The notes: a model not told the origin generated them from the letters alone. 64,000 nt of DNA from Neorhizobium galegae (GCF_021391675.1 NZ_CP090096.1:806001-870000); one strand, 5' to 3'; shown: positions 17,637-26,272, numbered from the stretch's first letter. Made by a program: numbers and translations.

Positions 17637-18545
17637 CTATCCTTTGATCCCGCCGGACGAGATGCCGTCGATGAAATATTTCTGGGCGAGGAAGAAGACC
17701 GCGAGTGCCGGTGCCAGCGACAGGACCGACATGGCCAGGACCCGGTTCCATTCGAAGGCTTCGGTCGTGTCGATCGACAGTTTCAGCGCCAGCGAGATCG
17801 GGTATTTGTCGACCGAGGAGATGTAGATCAGCGGGCCGAGGAAGTCGTTCATCGTCCACATGAACTGGAACAGGCAGACCGAGATCAGCGCCGGCATCAG
17901 AAGCGGTACGACGATGAAGATCAGCGTCTGCCAGGTGGTGGCTCCGTCGACCCGGGCGGCCTCCTCCATGTCGCGTGGTATGGCGCGCAGGAACTGCACC
18001 AGCATGAAGACGAAGAAGGCGTCGCCCGCAAGCGCCGAAGGTACCCAGAGCGGCAGGTAGCTGTCGAGCCAGCCGAGATCGCGGAAGATCAGGTATTGCG
18101 GAATGCGGGTGACGACGTTCGGCAGGAGCAGCGTCGCGATCAGCGCGGAAAACAGCACCTTCTTGAACGGGAAATCGAAGCGGGCGAAGCCATAAGCGAC
18201 CGCCGTGCAGGAAATCGCCGTGCCGATCACCTTCGGGATGACGATCCACATCGTGTTGAAGAAGAACGTGCCGAAGGAATAGGGCGTCGAGGTTTTCCAG
18301 CCCTTGATATAGCCGTCGAGTGTCGGGTTCTCCGGCCAGAAGCCGGGATTGGAGAAGATCTCCGAATTTGTCTTGAAGGATGCACCGACCAGCCAGATCA
18401 GCGGATAAAGCATCAGCAGCCCGACCGCGGTCAGTAGAGCGTAACGCAGGGCGGCATTGAAGCGGTGGCGGCGCGTTTCGCGGCTGCGGACGATGTCGAT
18501 GTCGCGGGCGGCGGGCGTGTTCTGGGAGAGGATGTGATCGGTCAT
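17637..18545 (-). CDS. togN: Oligogalacturonide ABC transporter permease, TogN-like
   Basis: A 302-residue MalG-type inner-membrane permease with six predicted helices. The conserved cytoplasmic EAA loop reads EEAARVDGATTWQTLIFIVVP, and the C-terminus KYFIDGISSGGIKG is the typical MalG ending. ATG 18543-18545 follows GAGGAG, so the 12-codon in-frame extension overlapping the upstream gene is not used. It pairs with the MalF-type permease encoded just upstream. Confidence 0.9.
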   Translation of the reverse strand: MTDHILSQNTPAARDIDIVRSRETRRHRFNAALRYALLTAVGLLMLYPLIWLVGASFKTNSEIFSNPGFWPENPTLDGYIKGWKTSTPYSFGTFFFNTMWIVIPKVIGTAISCTAVAYGFARFDFPFKKVLFSALIATLLLPNVVTRIPQYLIFRDLGWLDSYLPLWVPSALAGDAFFVFMLVQFLRAIPRDMEEAARVDGATTWQTLIFIVVPLLMPALISVCLFQFMWTMNDFLGPLIYISSVDKYPISLALKLSIDTTEAFEWNRVLAMSVLSLAPALAVFFLAQKYFIDGISSGGIKG

Positions 18546-18547
18546 GG

Positions 18548-19432
18548 TCAGCTCCTCTTGTCGCCGGCGTAATAGACCCAATGGCGCGAAGACCAGAAGG
18601 CGATGAGGGTGAGGGCCATGATGATCAGGAACAGGACCCAGGCGATGGCCGAGGCATAACCCATGTCGAAGCGCTTGAAGGCCTCGTCATAGATGTAGAT
18701 CGGCAGGAGATAGGTGGATTTCAAAGGCCCCCCTTGGGTGATGATGTAGGGTCCGTTGAACTCCTGGAAGGCCTGGACCATCTGCATGATCAGGTTGAAG
18801 AAGATGACAGGCGTGATCAGCGGCAGGGTGATGTAGACGAAGCTCGTCCATTTGCCGGCGCCGTCGATCGAGGCTGCCTCGTAGAGCGTCTTGTCGATGC
18901 TCTGCAGGGCTGCCAAGAAGATCACCATGGCCGAGCCGAACTGCCACAGGCGCAGGAGCGTGATGGTGAACAGCGCATTGGTCGGATCGCCGAACCAGTT
19001 GACCGGCTCAAAACCGATGAGGGCGAGGCCCATGTTGACGAGGCCGACATCGGCGAAGATGTAGCGCCACAGAACCGCAATGGCGATCGAGCCGCCGAGG
19101 ATCGACGGCACGTAATAGGCCGTCCTGAAGACGTTGATGAACTTCAGCTTGTAATTGAGGATCACCGCCATGAAGAGCGCGAAGACGAGCTTCAGCGGCA
19201 CGGTCGTGAACACGTAGATCAGCGTCACCCACAGCGATTTGCGGAACGTCCGGTCGTTGGTGAACAGCCGGATATAGTTCTGCAGGCCGGTGAAGACCGG
19301 CTCGTTCATCAGGTTGTAGTTGGTGAAGCTCAGGTAGAGCGACGCGAGGAAGGGCAGGGCGGTGAAAACCAGGAGCCCGATGATGAAGGGCGACAGATAG
19401 ATGAGCCCAAGGAACTTGTTGTCGCCGCTCAT
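18548..19432 (-). CDS. togM: Oligogalacturonide ABC transporter permease, TogM-like
   Basis: A 294-residue MalF-type permease: YLSPFIIGLLVFTALPF opens helix 1, and the EAA loop is YEAASIDGAGKWTSFVYITLP. It forms the channel with TogN. Its ATG overlaps the stop codon of a 57-codon remnant reading frame (ATGA at 19429-19432), which suggests translational coupling to that frame. It is the first full-length gene of the pectin operon and diverges, across the remnant and a promoter gap, from an AraC-type regulator. Confidence 0.9.
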   Translation of the reverse strand: MSGDNKFLGLIYLSPFIIGLLVFTALPFLASLYLSFTNYNLMNEPVFTGLQNYIRLFTNDRTFRKSLWVTLIYVFTTVPLKLVFALFMAVILNYKLKFINVFRTAYYVPSILGGSIAIAVLWRYIFADVGLVNMGLALIGFEPVNWFGDPTNALFTITLLRLWQFGSAMVIFLAALQSIDKTLYEAASIDGAGKWTSFVYITLPLITPVIFFNLIMQMVQAFQEFNGPYIITQGGPLKSTYLLPIYIYDEAFKRFDMGYASAIAWVLFLIIMALTLIAFWSSRHWVYYAGDKRS

Positions 19433-19602
19433 GCCGCCTGCCCCAGTCTGGCCAGCGCTTCCGGCAGGCGGTGCATCCGACCGGCATACGCGGTGACGGT
19501 TCCGTCACAGGCAAGGTCGCCCACGAGTTTCGTCGCCCAGTTGAGCGAGCCGCCGCAGATAGAGGCGATGTTGAACGAAGAGACACTTGCTTTATTGTGC
19601 AT
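19429..19602 (-). pseudogene. GH4-family glycosidase remnant (N-terminal fragment, 57 codons)
   Basis: This short frame starts with ATG at 19600-19602 preceded by GGAAG, and encodes SSFNIASICGGSLNWATKLV followed by GDLACDGTV. That is the N-terminal beta strand and glycine-rich NAD-binding turn of GH4 glycosidases (KIxxIGGGSxxWTxxLVxDL), a family that includes alpha-galacturonidases. After about 40 residues the similarity stops and the frame ends LPEALARLGQAA, which may be the joined C-terminus of the same gene after an internal deletion. A complete GH4 protein has about 450 residues, so this cannot be a working enzyme. Its stop overlaps the togM start, so it may persist as a translated leader. 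GH4 identity is recognised by eye from a short stretch. Confidence 0.6.
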
Positions 19603-19767
19603 CGCGACTTCCGGCCCTTCGATTTGCGCACAGACCTGATCCATCAGGCTCCCGCAATTGAAGCGCCATTTCCTCCCATTAATGTCTCAGTCGTGTTGAG
19701 TTCTCAGCTCCCGGGCTGATATTCTCACTTTGCCAGTCAGATCAAATCGACGAATTCGGGGAAAAGG
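19603..19767. promoter_or_regulatory. Divergent promoter region, pectin operon versus AraC-type gene
   Basis: A 165-bp gap separating the pectin operon (minus) from the AraC-type regulator (plus). GGGGAAAAGG precedes the regulator start. I see no unambiguous operator; AraC-type sites are usually degenerate direct repeats and cannot be fixed from one sequence. Confidence 0.45.
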
Positions 19768-20676
19768 ATGGAGAAAATCGAAGGTAGCGTTCTGTCTGCG
19801 ATTCCGATGAATGCTATGGCGTTGACGCTGACGCGTTCAACCATAAGGATGCAGCATTCGCATAGCTGGGGGGTGGACAAATCGAACAGCGTGCATGACC
19901 TGATCATCTGCCTGACGGGCTCGGCACGTTATGAAGTCGGGGGCGAGACGATCGACATGGCGCCGGGCAGGGCGATGCTCCTGCCTGCGAATACGTGGTT
20001 TTCCGGCCATTCGACCTCTCTGGAGGCCTATACCGGCATCGCCCAGCATTTCACGCTCGACCTCTTCGGACGGCTCGACCTGATCGCCCAGATGAACCTG
20101 AAGCACGCCGTCACGCTCGCCCGCTGGGAGATGATGGAGCCGCTGACGCGTTATTACCACGACAATTCGCCGCCCTACTCGACGACGCTGCTTCAACATC
20201 ACCTCTTCATGTTCCTGTTGATCGAATTCATCGAACAGGCTCATATCGGCTGGAGGGAGCAGTCGGTCGGCAACGTCAACAATCCGGATGCGCTGTCCTT
20301 TTCGGTCATGGTGGCGGCGAGCCAGATCGCCGCCGATCCGCTGGGCGAGGAGATCGTTGGAAGAACGATCAGTTCGGTGCCCTACAATCCGGATTACTTC
20401 AAGCGGGAGTTCCGCAAGCGCGTCGGCTGGACGCCAGACAAGTTCCAGGAATTCAAGCGGATGGAGCGGGCCATGGGCCTGATGGCCGGCGGCTGCACGG
20501 TGAAGCGCGCCGCCGAGCTTTCCGGCTATGCGGACGCCTATTACTTCTCCCGCATGTTCAAGCGCTATATCGGCATTAGCCCGCAGGGTTATCAGCAATC
20601 AGAAAAGCGCAGCCGCGAGGGCGCCTTCCCGAGAGGCGAGGAGGATGGCCAGCTCATCTATCCGCTGACCCGCTGA
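19768..20676 (+). CDS. AraC-family transcriptional regulator of the pectin operon
   Basis: A 302-residue regulator with an N-terminal cupin sensor (HDLIICLTGSARYEVGG, MAPGRAMLLPANTWFSGH) and a C-terminal double HTH. The second HTH is well formed: CTVKRAAELSGYADAYYFSR, then MFKRYIGISPQGYQQ. The first HTH covers VGRTISSVPYNPDYFKREFRKR. It diverges from the TogMNAB/GH28/GH105/KduI operon and so is the likely activator responding to a galacturonide. The effector is inferred from context only. Confidence 0.9.
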   Translation: MEKIEGSVLSAIPMNAMALTLTRSTIRMQHSHSWGVDKSNSVHDLIICLTGSARYEVGGETIDMAPGRAMLLPANTWFSGHSTSLEAYTGIAQHFTLDLFGRLDLIAQMNLKHAVTLARWEMMEPLTRYYHDNSPPYSTTLLQHHLFMFLLIEFIEQAHIGWREQSVGNVNNPDALSFSVMVAASQIAADPLGEEIVGRTISSVPYNPDYFKREFRKRVGWTPDKFQEFKRMERAMGLMAGGCTVKRAAELSGYADAYYFSRMFKRYIGISPQGYQQSEKRSREGAFPRGEEDGQLIYPLTR

Positions 20677-20969
20677 ATAGGTCGAAGCCTTTGGGCCGGG
20701 TTTAAAGGCTGGCTGAAATCCCATTCGGAAAAGCGGCGATCGGAGGCACGAGCCCGGTCGCCGTCGCCCCACGCTTCTCGATCCCGACCTGTACTCGACC
20801 GCACGACCGTAGTGGTCTACTCCTCGGAGTGCGCGTGTCCGCCATGCCGGTGATCGAATATCGTCATGCTGCAGTCCTGTCGTTTTAAGCAAACTGCAAC
20901 GAGCGCGCGTTAGGCAATGTGGGATGTCGCGCTCGCGGGAATGCGGGCGCTTTTAGAGGGACCTTGGGC
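20677..20969. other. Intergenic gap with weak hairpin after the AraC-type gene
   Basis: No gene is supported here. AGCCTTT (20686-20692) and AAAGGCT (20704-20710) can form a short hairpin just after the AraC-type stop and may terminate it. GAGGG at 20956-20960 is the ribosome binding site of the next gene. The rest shows no recognisable structure. Confidence 0.4.
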
Positions 20970-21989
20970 ATGAGCCAGCCAATTCTGATCTGGGGCGCCG
21001 GCGCGATCGGCGGCACGCTGGGTGCGGCTTTCATCCGCGCCGGCGCGGATGTGATCTTCGTCGACAACGTCAAGGACCATGTCGATGCGATCAACGAGAA
21101 GGGACTGAAGATCGTCGGCCCGATCTTCGAAGATACCGTCCAGGCCAGTGCGTATCTGCCGGAAGAGCTGGAAGGCGCGTATCAGCGGACTTTCCTGTGC
21201 GTCAAAGCCCATCATACGGAGGCGGCGGCAAGGTCTCTCGTCCAGCATCTCCCCGCCGACGGATATGTGGTCTCGGCCCAGAACGGGCTCAACGAACGAG
21301 TGATTGCCCGCATCGTCGGAGAACATCGCGTCATCGGCTGCTTCGTCAATTTCGGGGCGGATTATCTGGAGCCGGGCGTCGTGCAGTATAGCGGCCATGG
21401 CGCCGCGGTGATCGGTGAACTCGACGGGCGTTTCACCGATCGAGCCGAGGATATCTATCAACTGATGCGGCATGTCGAGCCGAAGGCCCTGATCACCAAC
21501 AATATCTGGGGCTTCTTGTGGGGCAAGCTCATTTACGGTGCGCTGCTGTTCGGCACGGCTCTCACCAACGACAGCATTGCCGATGTACTCGAAAATCCGA
21601 TCGCCCGCCCGGTTCTGCGCCGGCTTGCGCTGGAAGTGGCGACGGTGGCGGCTATCAACAACATCCGGCCGGAAGCCTTCGACGGGTTCGATCCGGCCGC
21701 CTTCGGGCCGCTGGCCTCACCGGAGCAGACCAGCACGTCGTTCGACGACATGGTGGCGCATAATCGCAGGTCGGCAAAATCGCATTCCGGCATCTGGCGC
21801 GATCTCGCCGTGCGCAAGCGCAAGACCGAGGTGGATGCGCAGGTGATGCCGGTCGTCGAGATCGGCAGGGAATCGCGCGTTCCGACGCCGCTTGCCGCCC
21901 GCCTGATCGCCATGATCCACGAGATCGAGGACGGCAAGCGCTCGCTCGACATGGCCAATCTCGAAGAACTGGCGACGGTGACGGCATGA
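20970..21989 (+). CDS. Ketopantoate reductase-family oxidoreductase (PanE/ApbA-like)
   Basis: A 339-residue NADP-dependent reductase. The N-terminus ILIWGAGAIGGTLGAAFIRAG is the Rossmann GxGxxG motif, and FLCVKAHHTEAAARSL and the conserved Lys region of ICKYLL-type WGKLIYGALLFGTAL mark the ApbA N- and C-terminal domains. The length exceeds true PanE proteins (about 300), and it sits in a two-gene unit with an SDR, so it is probably a catabolic relative reducing or oxidising some 2-keto acid rather than the pantothenate enzyme. ATG 20970 follows GAGGG. Its stop overlaps the SDR start (ATGA), so the two are translationally coupled. Confidence 0.8.
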   Translation: MSQPILIWGAGAIGGTLGAAFIRAGADVIFVDNVKDHVDAINEKGLKIVGPIFEDTVQASAYLPEELEGAYQRTFLCVKAHHTEAAARSLVQHLPADGYVVSAQNGLNERVIARIVGEHRVIGCFVNFGADYLEPGVVQYSGHGAAVIGELDGRFTDRAEDIYQLMRHVEPKALITNNIWGFLWGKLIYGALLFGTALTNDSIADVLENPIARPVLRRLALEVATVAAINNIRPEAFDGFDPAAFGPLASPEQTSTSFDDMVAHNRRSAKSHSGIWRDLAVRKRKTEVDAQVMPVVEIGRESRVPTPLAARLIAMIHEIEDGKRSLDMANLEELATVTA

Positions 21990-22744
21990 ACATTTCGTTC
22001 GACGGGAAGGTGGTGATTGTCACGGGTGCTGCCCACGGGTTCGGGCGGGCGATCGCACAAGGGTTCGCGAGCCGTGGCGCGGCGGTGCGTGCCTGCGACG
22101 TCGATGCGGCGGGGCTCGATGAAACGGTCGGGCTCTGCGGGCCGAAGGCCGAAGCGCATGTACTGGATGTCGGCAATCGCAGTGCCGTGCAGGAGACCGT
22201 CCGGGCGATCGAGGCAGCCTCCGGCGCGCCGGACGTCCTGGTCAACAATGCGGGCGGCGTGCGCGGGCAGGTGGGCCGGCCGATCGAGGAAATATCCGAA
22301 AGCGACTGGCAGACGATCTTCGACGTCAACCTGTCAGGCGCCTTCTTCATGGCCCAGGCGGTCGCGCCGGGCATGAAGAGGAAAAACGCCGGGCGCATCA
22401 TCAATATCTCCAGCGGCGCCGGGCTTGGAATCTCGCTGACAGGAATCCAGGCCTATGCCAGTGCCAAGGCCGGCCAGATCGGACTGACGCGCCAACTCGC
22501 CCACGAACTGGGGCCGTGGGGCATCACCGTCAACAATGTCGCGCCCGGCTTCGTGCGCTCCAACCCGGCGACCGAGCGACAATGGGAGGCGATGGGCGAG
22601 GAAGGGCAGGCGCGGCTCCTGCAGAATATTGCCCTCAAACGCCTTGGTACGCCTGACGACATCGCGGCCATGGTGATGTTCTTCGCGTCCGACTTCGCCG
22701 GATGGATTTCCGGGCAAATCATCAGCGTGGATGGCGGCAAATGA
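21986..22744 (+). CDS. Short-chain dehydrogenase/reductase
   Basis: A 252-residue classical SDR. It has the cofactor motif VTGAAHGFGRAIAQG, an acidic residue after strand 2 (ACDVDAAG) that favours NAD, NNAG in VNNAGGVRG, the catalytic Ser (INISSGAG) and YASAKAG (Tyr-x-x-x-Lys), and ends ISGQIISVDGGK. This is the FabG/sugar-dehydrogenase type used for many hydroxy acids and sugar acids. It overlaps the upstream reductase gene by four bases. With the pectin locus next door it could oxidise a sugar-acid intermediate, but nothing in the sequence fixes the substrate. Confidence 0.88.
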   Translation: MNISFDGKVVIVTGAAHGFGRAIAQGFASRGAAVRACDVDAAGLDETVGLCGPKAEAHVLDVGNRSAVQETVRAIEAASGAPDVLVNNAGGVRGQVGRPIEEISESDWQTIFDVNLSGAFFMAQAVAPGMKRKNAGRIINISSGAGLGISLTGIQAYASAKAGQIGLTRQLAHELGPWGITVNNVAPGFVRSNPATERQWEAMGEEGQARLLQNIALKRLGTPDDIAAMVMFFASDFAGWISGQIISVDGGK

Positions 22745-22767
22745 GCGTCGAGGGCCTATCTCGACGC
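22745..22767. terminator. Hairpin between convergent SDR and fhuB-like genes
   Basis: GCGTCGAG (22745-22752) pairs perfectly with CTCGACGC (22760-22767) around a seven-base loop, starting at the base after the SDR stop codon. It lies between converging genes, as expected for a shared terminator, though no strong T-tract follows on either strand. Confidence 0.5.
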
Positions 22768-22792
22768 GCATGATCAGGCCTGAAAAAGGGGC

Positions 22793-24793
22793 TCATCTGC
22801 GTTTCGCAATCTGCCAGAGAAAAAACGGACCGCCGACGAGGGCGACCAGCAGGCCGACAGGCACCTGCCAGGGAAAGATGATGGTCCGGCTCAGCCAGTC
22901 GGCAACCGCCATTGTGACACCGCCAAGGAACGCGCTGACGAAAAGCTGAGGCAGCGGTCGATGATAGCCGAGATAGTCGGCGGCACGTGGCGCGATCAGG
23001 CCGACGAAGCTCAGCGGGCCGACAAACACGGTTGCGGCAGCCGCGCAGAGCCCGGCCGCCAGGAGGATGGAGAGTCGCACGGTTTTCAGCGGGATGCCGA
23101 GCGACATCGAGGTCGCTTGGCCGAGCGGCAGAATTTCAAGCCAGCGCGCCATGAGCGGTGAGCCGGCCAGGATGACGAGCAAAATACAGCCCGCCGTTGC
23201 CGCATCGGCCAGGGTCGCCCGGTAGGTCGAGCCGGAGAGCCAGGCGAGCAGAAAATCGATACGCGGATCGCCGCTTGCAAGGACGAGAGCAGCAAGCCCC
23301 GTGCCGATGGCTGACAAGGAAATTCCCGCAAGCAGGATATGGTCGGGCGAAAAGGATGCCCTTGCCGCCATCAGCACGATTGCCCCGAGCGTCAGCAACG
23401 CGCCGGCTGTGGCCGCCAGGATCATGTTCGTCCGGTCGAGTTGGATGCCGATCAGAAACAGCAGGATGATGCCGATCGCGGCCCCGGAAGATATGCCGAG
23501 CACCTCCGGCGAAGCCATGGGGTTGCCTGTCATGCGCTGTATCAGCGTACCGGAGACGGCAAGGATCGCGCCCGCCGACAGCGCCACCAATGCGCGCGGC
23601 AGGCGTAGTGGCAGGAAGGTCGCAAGTTCGGCTCCGGAAGCCCAGTGCCACCCCTCGACGCCGCGTGCGAAAAACAGGCCGAGGGCGATCGTCACGGCAA
23701 TTGTGGCTATCGCCGCAAACGGCATCCACCAACGGATCACGTGGCGAGGCGACGCCATGTCGGCACCGCCCTGCGTCGGCATGATTGCCCGCATGCGCGG
23801 CAGAAGCAGGAGAAGCAGAGGAGCGCCGATGAGCGCCGTGGCCGTGCCTGTCGGCACTTTTTCCGACAGCGGCAGAACCTGCACGAGCTGGTCGGTGAAC
23901 CAGAGGAGCAATGCGCCGCCTGCCGACGCCGCAACCATCCGCCGCGCAAAGGTGCGCGCGCCGAGCGCTCCTGCGATATGCGGCGCTGCAAGTCCGACGA
24001 AACCGATGACACCGACCGCGGCAACGACGGCCGCGCTTAGCCAGACGGCGACGGCCAGACCGGCCAACCGGAGTACCGCGGGGGAAAACCCGAGGCTGCG
24101 GGTACTCTCGTCATCAAGCTCGAGAATGCGCATCGGTCGGATCAGGCTTGTCGCCAGGGCAAATCCGATCAGCAGCTTGACCGAAAGGTCCGTCACCACG
24201 GCCGTGCCGTTCTGGATGAGGGACCCTGTCTGCCAGATGAAAAGCTCCGTCATGTAGTCGCGGTCGAGGACGACGAGGAGCGCACTTGCCGAACCGCAGA
24301 CCAGGCTGACGACGAGGCCTGCGAGCACCAGCAAAACCGGCGAGAGATGTCGGCGCCAGGCGATCAGGATGACCGCCGCCGTCGCCAACGCGCCACCGCC
24401 GATCGCCACCAGTTCGCGACCCGTATCCAGCAGGAATGGCGCAAGGATGGCGGCTGTGCCGAGCGCCAGATTGGCCCCGGCTGCCGTGCCGACGGTTGCG
24501 GGTTCTGCGAGCGGATTGCGCAGGGTCTGCTGGAAGATCGTTCCCGCAAGGCCGAGCGCTGCGCCGGCGACGATGCTGACAGCCACACGGGGAAGGGCGG
24601 AGTGATGGAAGAGCAATTGCCCGACATTGGTCATGTCAGGTGCGATCAGTGCGCTCCACCAGAGGTTCAACGGCAGCAGTTCGGCAAGCCGAAGCGAGGT
24701 CAGGAGAACGCACAGACCAGCAAACGCCAGGAGCGCAAGGATGGCGAACGGTGTTGATCTCCGATCCAGCGAAATCCGCGAGCCGGTTATCAT
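22793..24793 (-). CDS. fhuB: Ferric-siderophore ABC permease, FhuB-like double FecCD protein
   Basis: A 666-residue inner-membrane protein made of two FecCD permease repeats, the FhuB arrangement in which one polypeptide replaces the usual homo- or heterodimer. Each half carries the family motifs: GTIFQQTLRNPLAEPATVGTAAGA and LIQRMTGNPMASPEVLGISSGA near the start, and GFVGLAAPHIAG and FVGLIAPRAADYLG near the end. ATG 24791-24793 overlaps the stop of the truncated fhuD copy (ATGA). A longer in-frame upstream extension is duplicated fhuD sequence read out of frame and is not part of the protein. It should move hydroxamate-type ferric siderophores, but no ATPase gene accompanies it here. Confidence 0.92.
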   Translation of the reverse strand: MITGSRISLDRRSTPFAILALLAFAGLCVLLTSLRLAELLPLNLWWSALIAPDMTNVGQLLFHHSALPRVAVSIVAGAALGLAGTIFQQTLRNPLAEPATVGTAAGANLALGTAAILAPFLLDTGRELVAIGGGALATAAVILIAWRRHLSPVLLVLAGLVVSLVCGSASALLVVLDRDYMTELFIWQTGSLIQNGTAVVTDLSVKLLIGFALATSLIRPMRILELDDESTRSLGFSPAVLRLAGLAVAVWLSAAVVAAVGVIGFVGLAAPHIAGALGARTFARRMVAASAGGALLLWFTDQLVQVLPLSEKVPTGTATALIGAPLLLLLLPRMRAIMPTQGGADMASPRHVIRWWMPFAAIATIAVTIALGLFFARGVEGWHWASGAELATFLPLRLPRALVALSAGAILAVSGTLIQRMTGNPMASPEVLGISSGAAIGIILLFLIGIQLDRTNMILAATAGALLTLGAIVLMAARASFSPDHILLAGISLSAIGTGLAALVLASGDPRIDFLLAWLSGSTYRATLADAATAGCILLVILAGSPLMARWLEILPLGQATSMSLGIPLKTVRLSILLAAGLCAAAATVFVGPLSFVGLIAPRAADYLGYHRPLPQLFVSAFLGGVTMAVADWLSRTIIFPWQVPVGLLVALVGGPFFLWQIAKRR

Positions 24794-25336
24794 GCCGAGA
24801 CCAGGTTGTCGGCGAGGAGCGATGCAAAACGGGCCGCTACATCCAGTCCGCCGAACGGCCAGAGGGTGGGAATGGTCGTGATCGGGTGGGTACGCACGGC
24901 GGGCAGGTTTTGCCACAATGAACTTCCGCGCATCATCCGCACCGCATGCGGCATGATCGGTTCCAGGCAAACGAGCCGGACGTCGCCGATGGTTGCGAGC
25001 TGCTCCACGCCGACCGTCGAAATTCCCCATTCGCTTGTCTCGCGGTCCCATGCGTTCCGAAGGTCCAGCCGGTCCAGCACATCCTGAAGCAGGCTGCCGG
25101 CACCGTAGATGCGCAGGTGCCGGTTGTCGAAAAAGGTGAAGAGGCAGAGAGGGGTAGCCTTGCGGTCCGCGAGCAGCAGGCGGGATTCGTCGATCGTGCG
25201 TTCCGTCCCAAGAAGAAGAGCTTCGGCCTCGCGCTCCCGCCCCAGGCGCTCGCCAAGCCTTTTCGTCTCCCGTTTGGCCTGCGCATATGGCGAGGTTTTA
25301 TCGGCATAGAGGGGGAGGTCGTAGGTCGGCGCGAAG
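24749..25336. repeat. Tandem duplication, copy 1 (588 bp)
   Basis: Direct repeat in tandem with 25337-25924; every stretch I compared is identical, and translations from both copies agree residue for residue. The unit spans the first 15 codons of fhuB and the last ~182 codons of fhuD. The flanks share only CG, with GCGAA/GCGAAG just outside, so the event looks like microhomology-mediated duplication. Confidence 0.9.
24790..25336 (-). pseudogene. Truncated fhuD-like copy (C-terminal part only)
   Basis: The C-terminal ~182 codons of the FhuD-like binding protein, ending in the same stop codon context (TGA overlapping the fhuB ATG). It has no signal peptide, N-terminal lobe or start codon of its own because the duplication junction at 25336/25337 cuts it off. 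An internal ATG at 25078-25080 opens a 96-codon frame that could be translated and keep coupling to fhuB alive. It is a by-product of the 588-bp tandem duplication. Confidence 0.88.
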
Positions 25337-25381
25337 CGGTGTTGATCTCCGATCCAGCGAAATCCGCGAGCCGGTTATCAT
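25298..25381 (-). pseudogene. Truncated fhuB-like start (duplication fragment)
   Basis: The first 15 codons of FhuB (ITGSRISLDRRSTP after Met) followed by 12 codons read from the fhuD copy in another frame, then a stop at 25298. It occupies the original position of the fhuB start, overlapping the intact fhuD stop by ATGA, so ribosomes finishing fhuD now enter this 27-codon dead end instead of fhuB. Confidence 0.8.
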
Positions 25382-25924
25382 GCCGAGACCAGGTTGTCGG
25401 CGAGGAGCGATGCAAAACGGGCCGCTACATCCAGTCCGCCGAACGGCCAGAGGGTGGGAATGGTCGTGATCGGGTGGGTACGCACGGCGGGCAGGTTTTG
25501 CCACAATGAACTTCCGCGCATCATCCGCACCGCATGCGGCATGATCGGTTCCAGGCAAACGAGCCGGACGTCGCCGATGGTTGCGAGCTGCTCCACGCCG
25601 ACCGTCGAAATTCCCCATTCGCTTGTCTCGCGGTCCCATGCGTTCCGAAGGTCCAGCCGGTCCAGCACATCCTGAAGCAGGCTGCCGGCACCGTAGATGC
25701 GCAGGTGCCGGTTGTCGAAAAAGGTGAAGAGGCAGAGAGGGGTAGCCTTGCGGTCCGCGAGCAGCAGGCGGGATTCGTCGATCGTGCGTTCCGTCCCAAG
25801 AAGAAGAGCTTCGGCCTCGCGCTCCCGCCCCAGGCGCTCGCCAAGCCTTTTCGTCTCCCGTTTGGCCTGCGCATATGGCGAGGTTTTATCGGCATAGAGG
25901 GGGAGGTCGTAGGTCGGCGCGAAG
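25337..25924. repeat. Tandem duplication, copy 2 (588 bp)
   Basis: Second member of the exact 588-bp tandem repeat. This copy contains the real 3' end of the intact fhuD-like gene. The length is a multiple of three, but the junction brings together two different reading frames. Confidence 0.9.
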
Positions 25925-26262
25925 CGTTCAAAATCGCCGACCTCCAATCCGTATCCGTAGGTTGCGATGATCAGGTCCAGATTGAGCTCTTCCAGCAGCT
26001 CAAGGCTCGGCTCACCCCGCGACCCGAGGTCGAGCGTCGTCTCCGGCAATGTCGGCTGATCGACCCACTGCCTATACCCTTTGAGATCGCCGACGGCGAT
26101 CGGCGCAAGTCCAAGGGACATCACCATCCCGGCTGCCGTCCACTCCAGACAGGCGACGCGCCGGAGAGGGGACGAGGCGAAACCGCGAAAAGGGAACGCG
26201 GCAAAGACGCCCGTCCCGCCCAGGAACGCGCGCCTTGTCGGAGAGTGGAAGCCGGCGCTCAA
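25378..26262 (-). CDS. fhuD: Ferric-siderophore periplasmic binding protein, FhuD-like
   Basis: A 294-residue class III binding protein. SPTRRAFLGGTGVFAAFPFRGFA is a twin-arginine signal. The body has VDQPTLPETTLDLGSRGEPS, ELLEELNLDLIIATYGYG and the lobe-linking helix SPYAQAKRETKRLGERLG, as in FhuD-like proteins for hydroxamate siderophores. A TTG start at 26260-26262 is chosen because GGAAGG sits about six bases upstream and the Tat signal then begins at once; the longer in-frame extension runs through the receptor gene and is not credible. It starts ten bases after the TonB receptor gene. It passes ferric siderophore to FhuB. Confidence 0.88.
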   Translation of the reverse strand: MSAGFHSPTRRAFLGGTGVFAAFPFRGFASSPLRRVACLEWTAAGMVMSLGLAPIAVGDLKGYRQWVDQPTLPETTLDLGSRGEPSLELLEELNLDLIIATYGYGLEVGDFERFAPTYDLPLYADKTSPYAQAKRETKRLGERLGREREAEALLLGTERTIDESRLLLADRKATPLCLFTFFDNRHLRIYGAGSLLQDVLDRLDLRNAWDRETSEWGISTVGVEQLATIGDVRLVCLEPIMPHAVRMMRGSSLWQNLPAVRTHPITTIPTLWPFGGLDVAARFASLLADNLVSA

Positions 26263-26272
26263 GTTGCCTTCC

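Noticed and set aside
24794..25051. Extension of FhuB beyond ATG 24793
   Set aside because: It reads the duplicated fhuD fragment out of frame; FhuB family length and the ATGA overlap support 24793.
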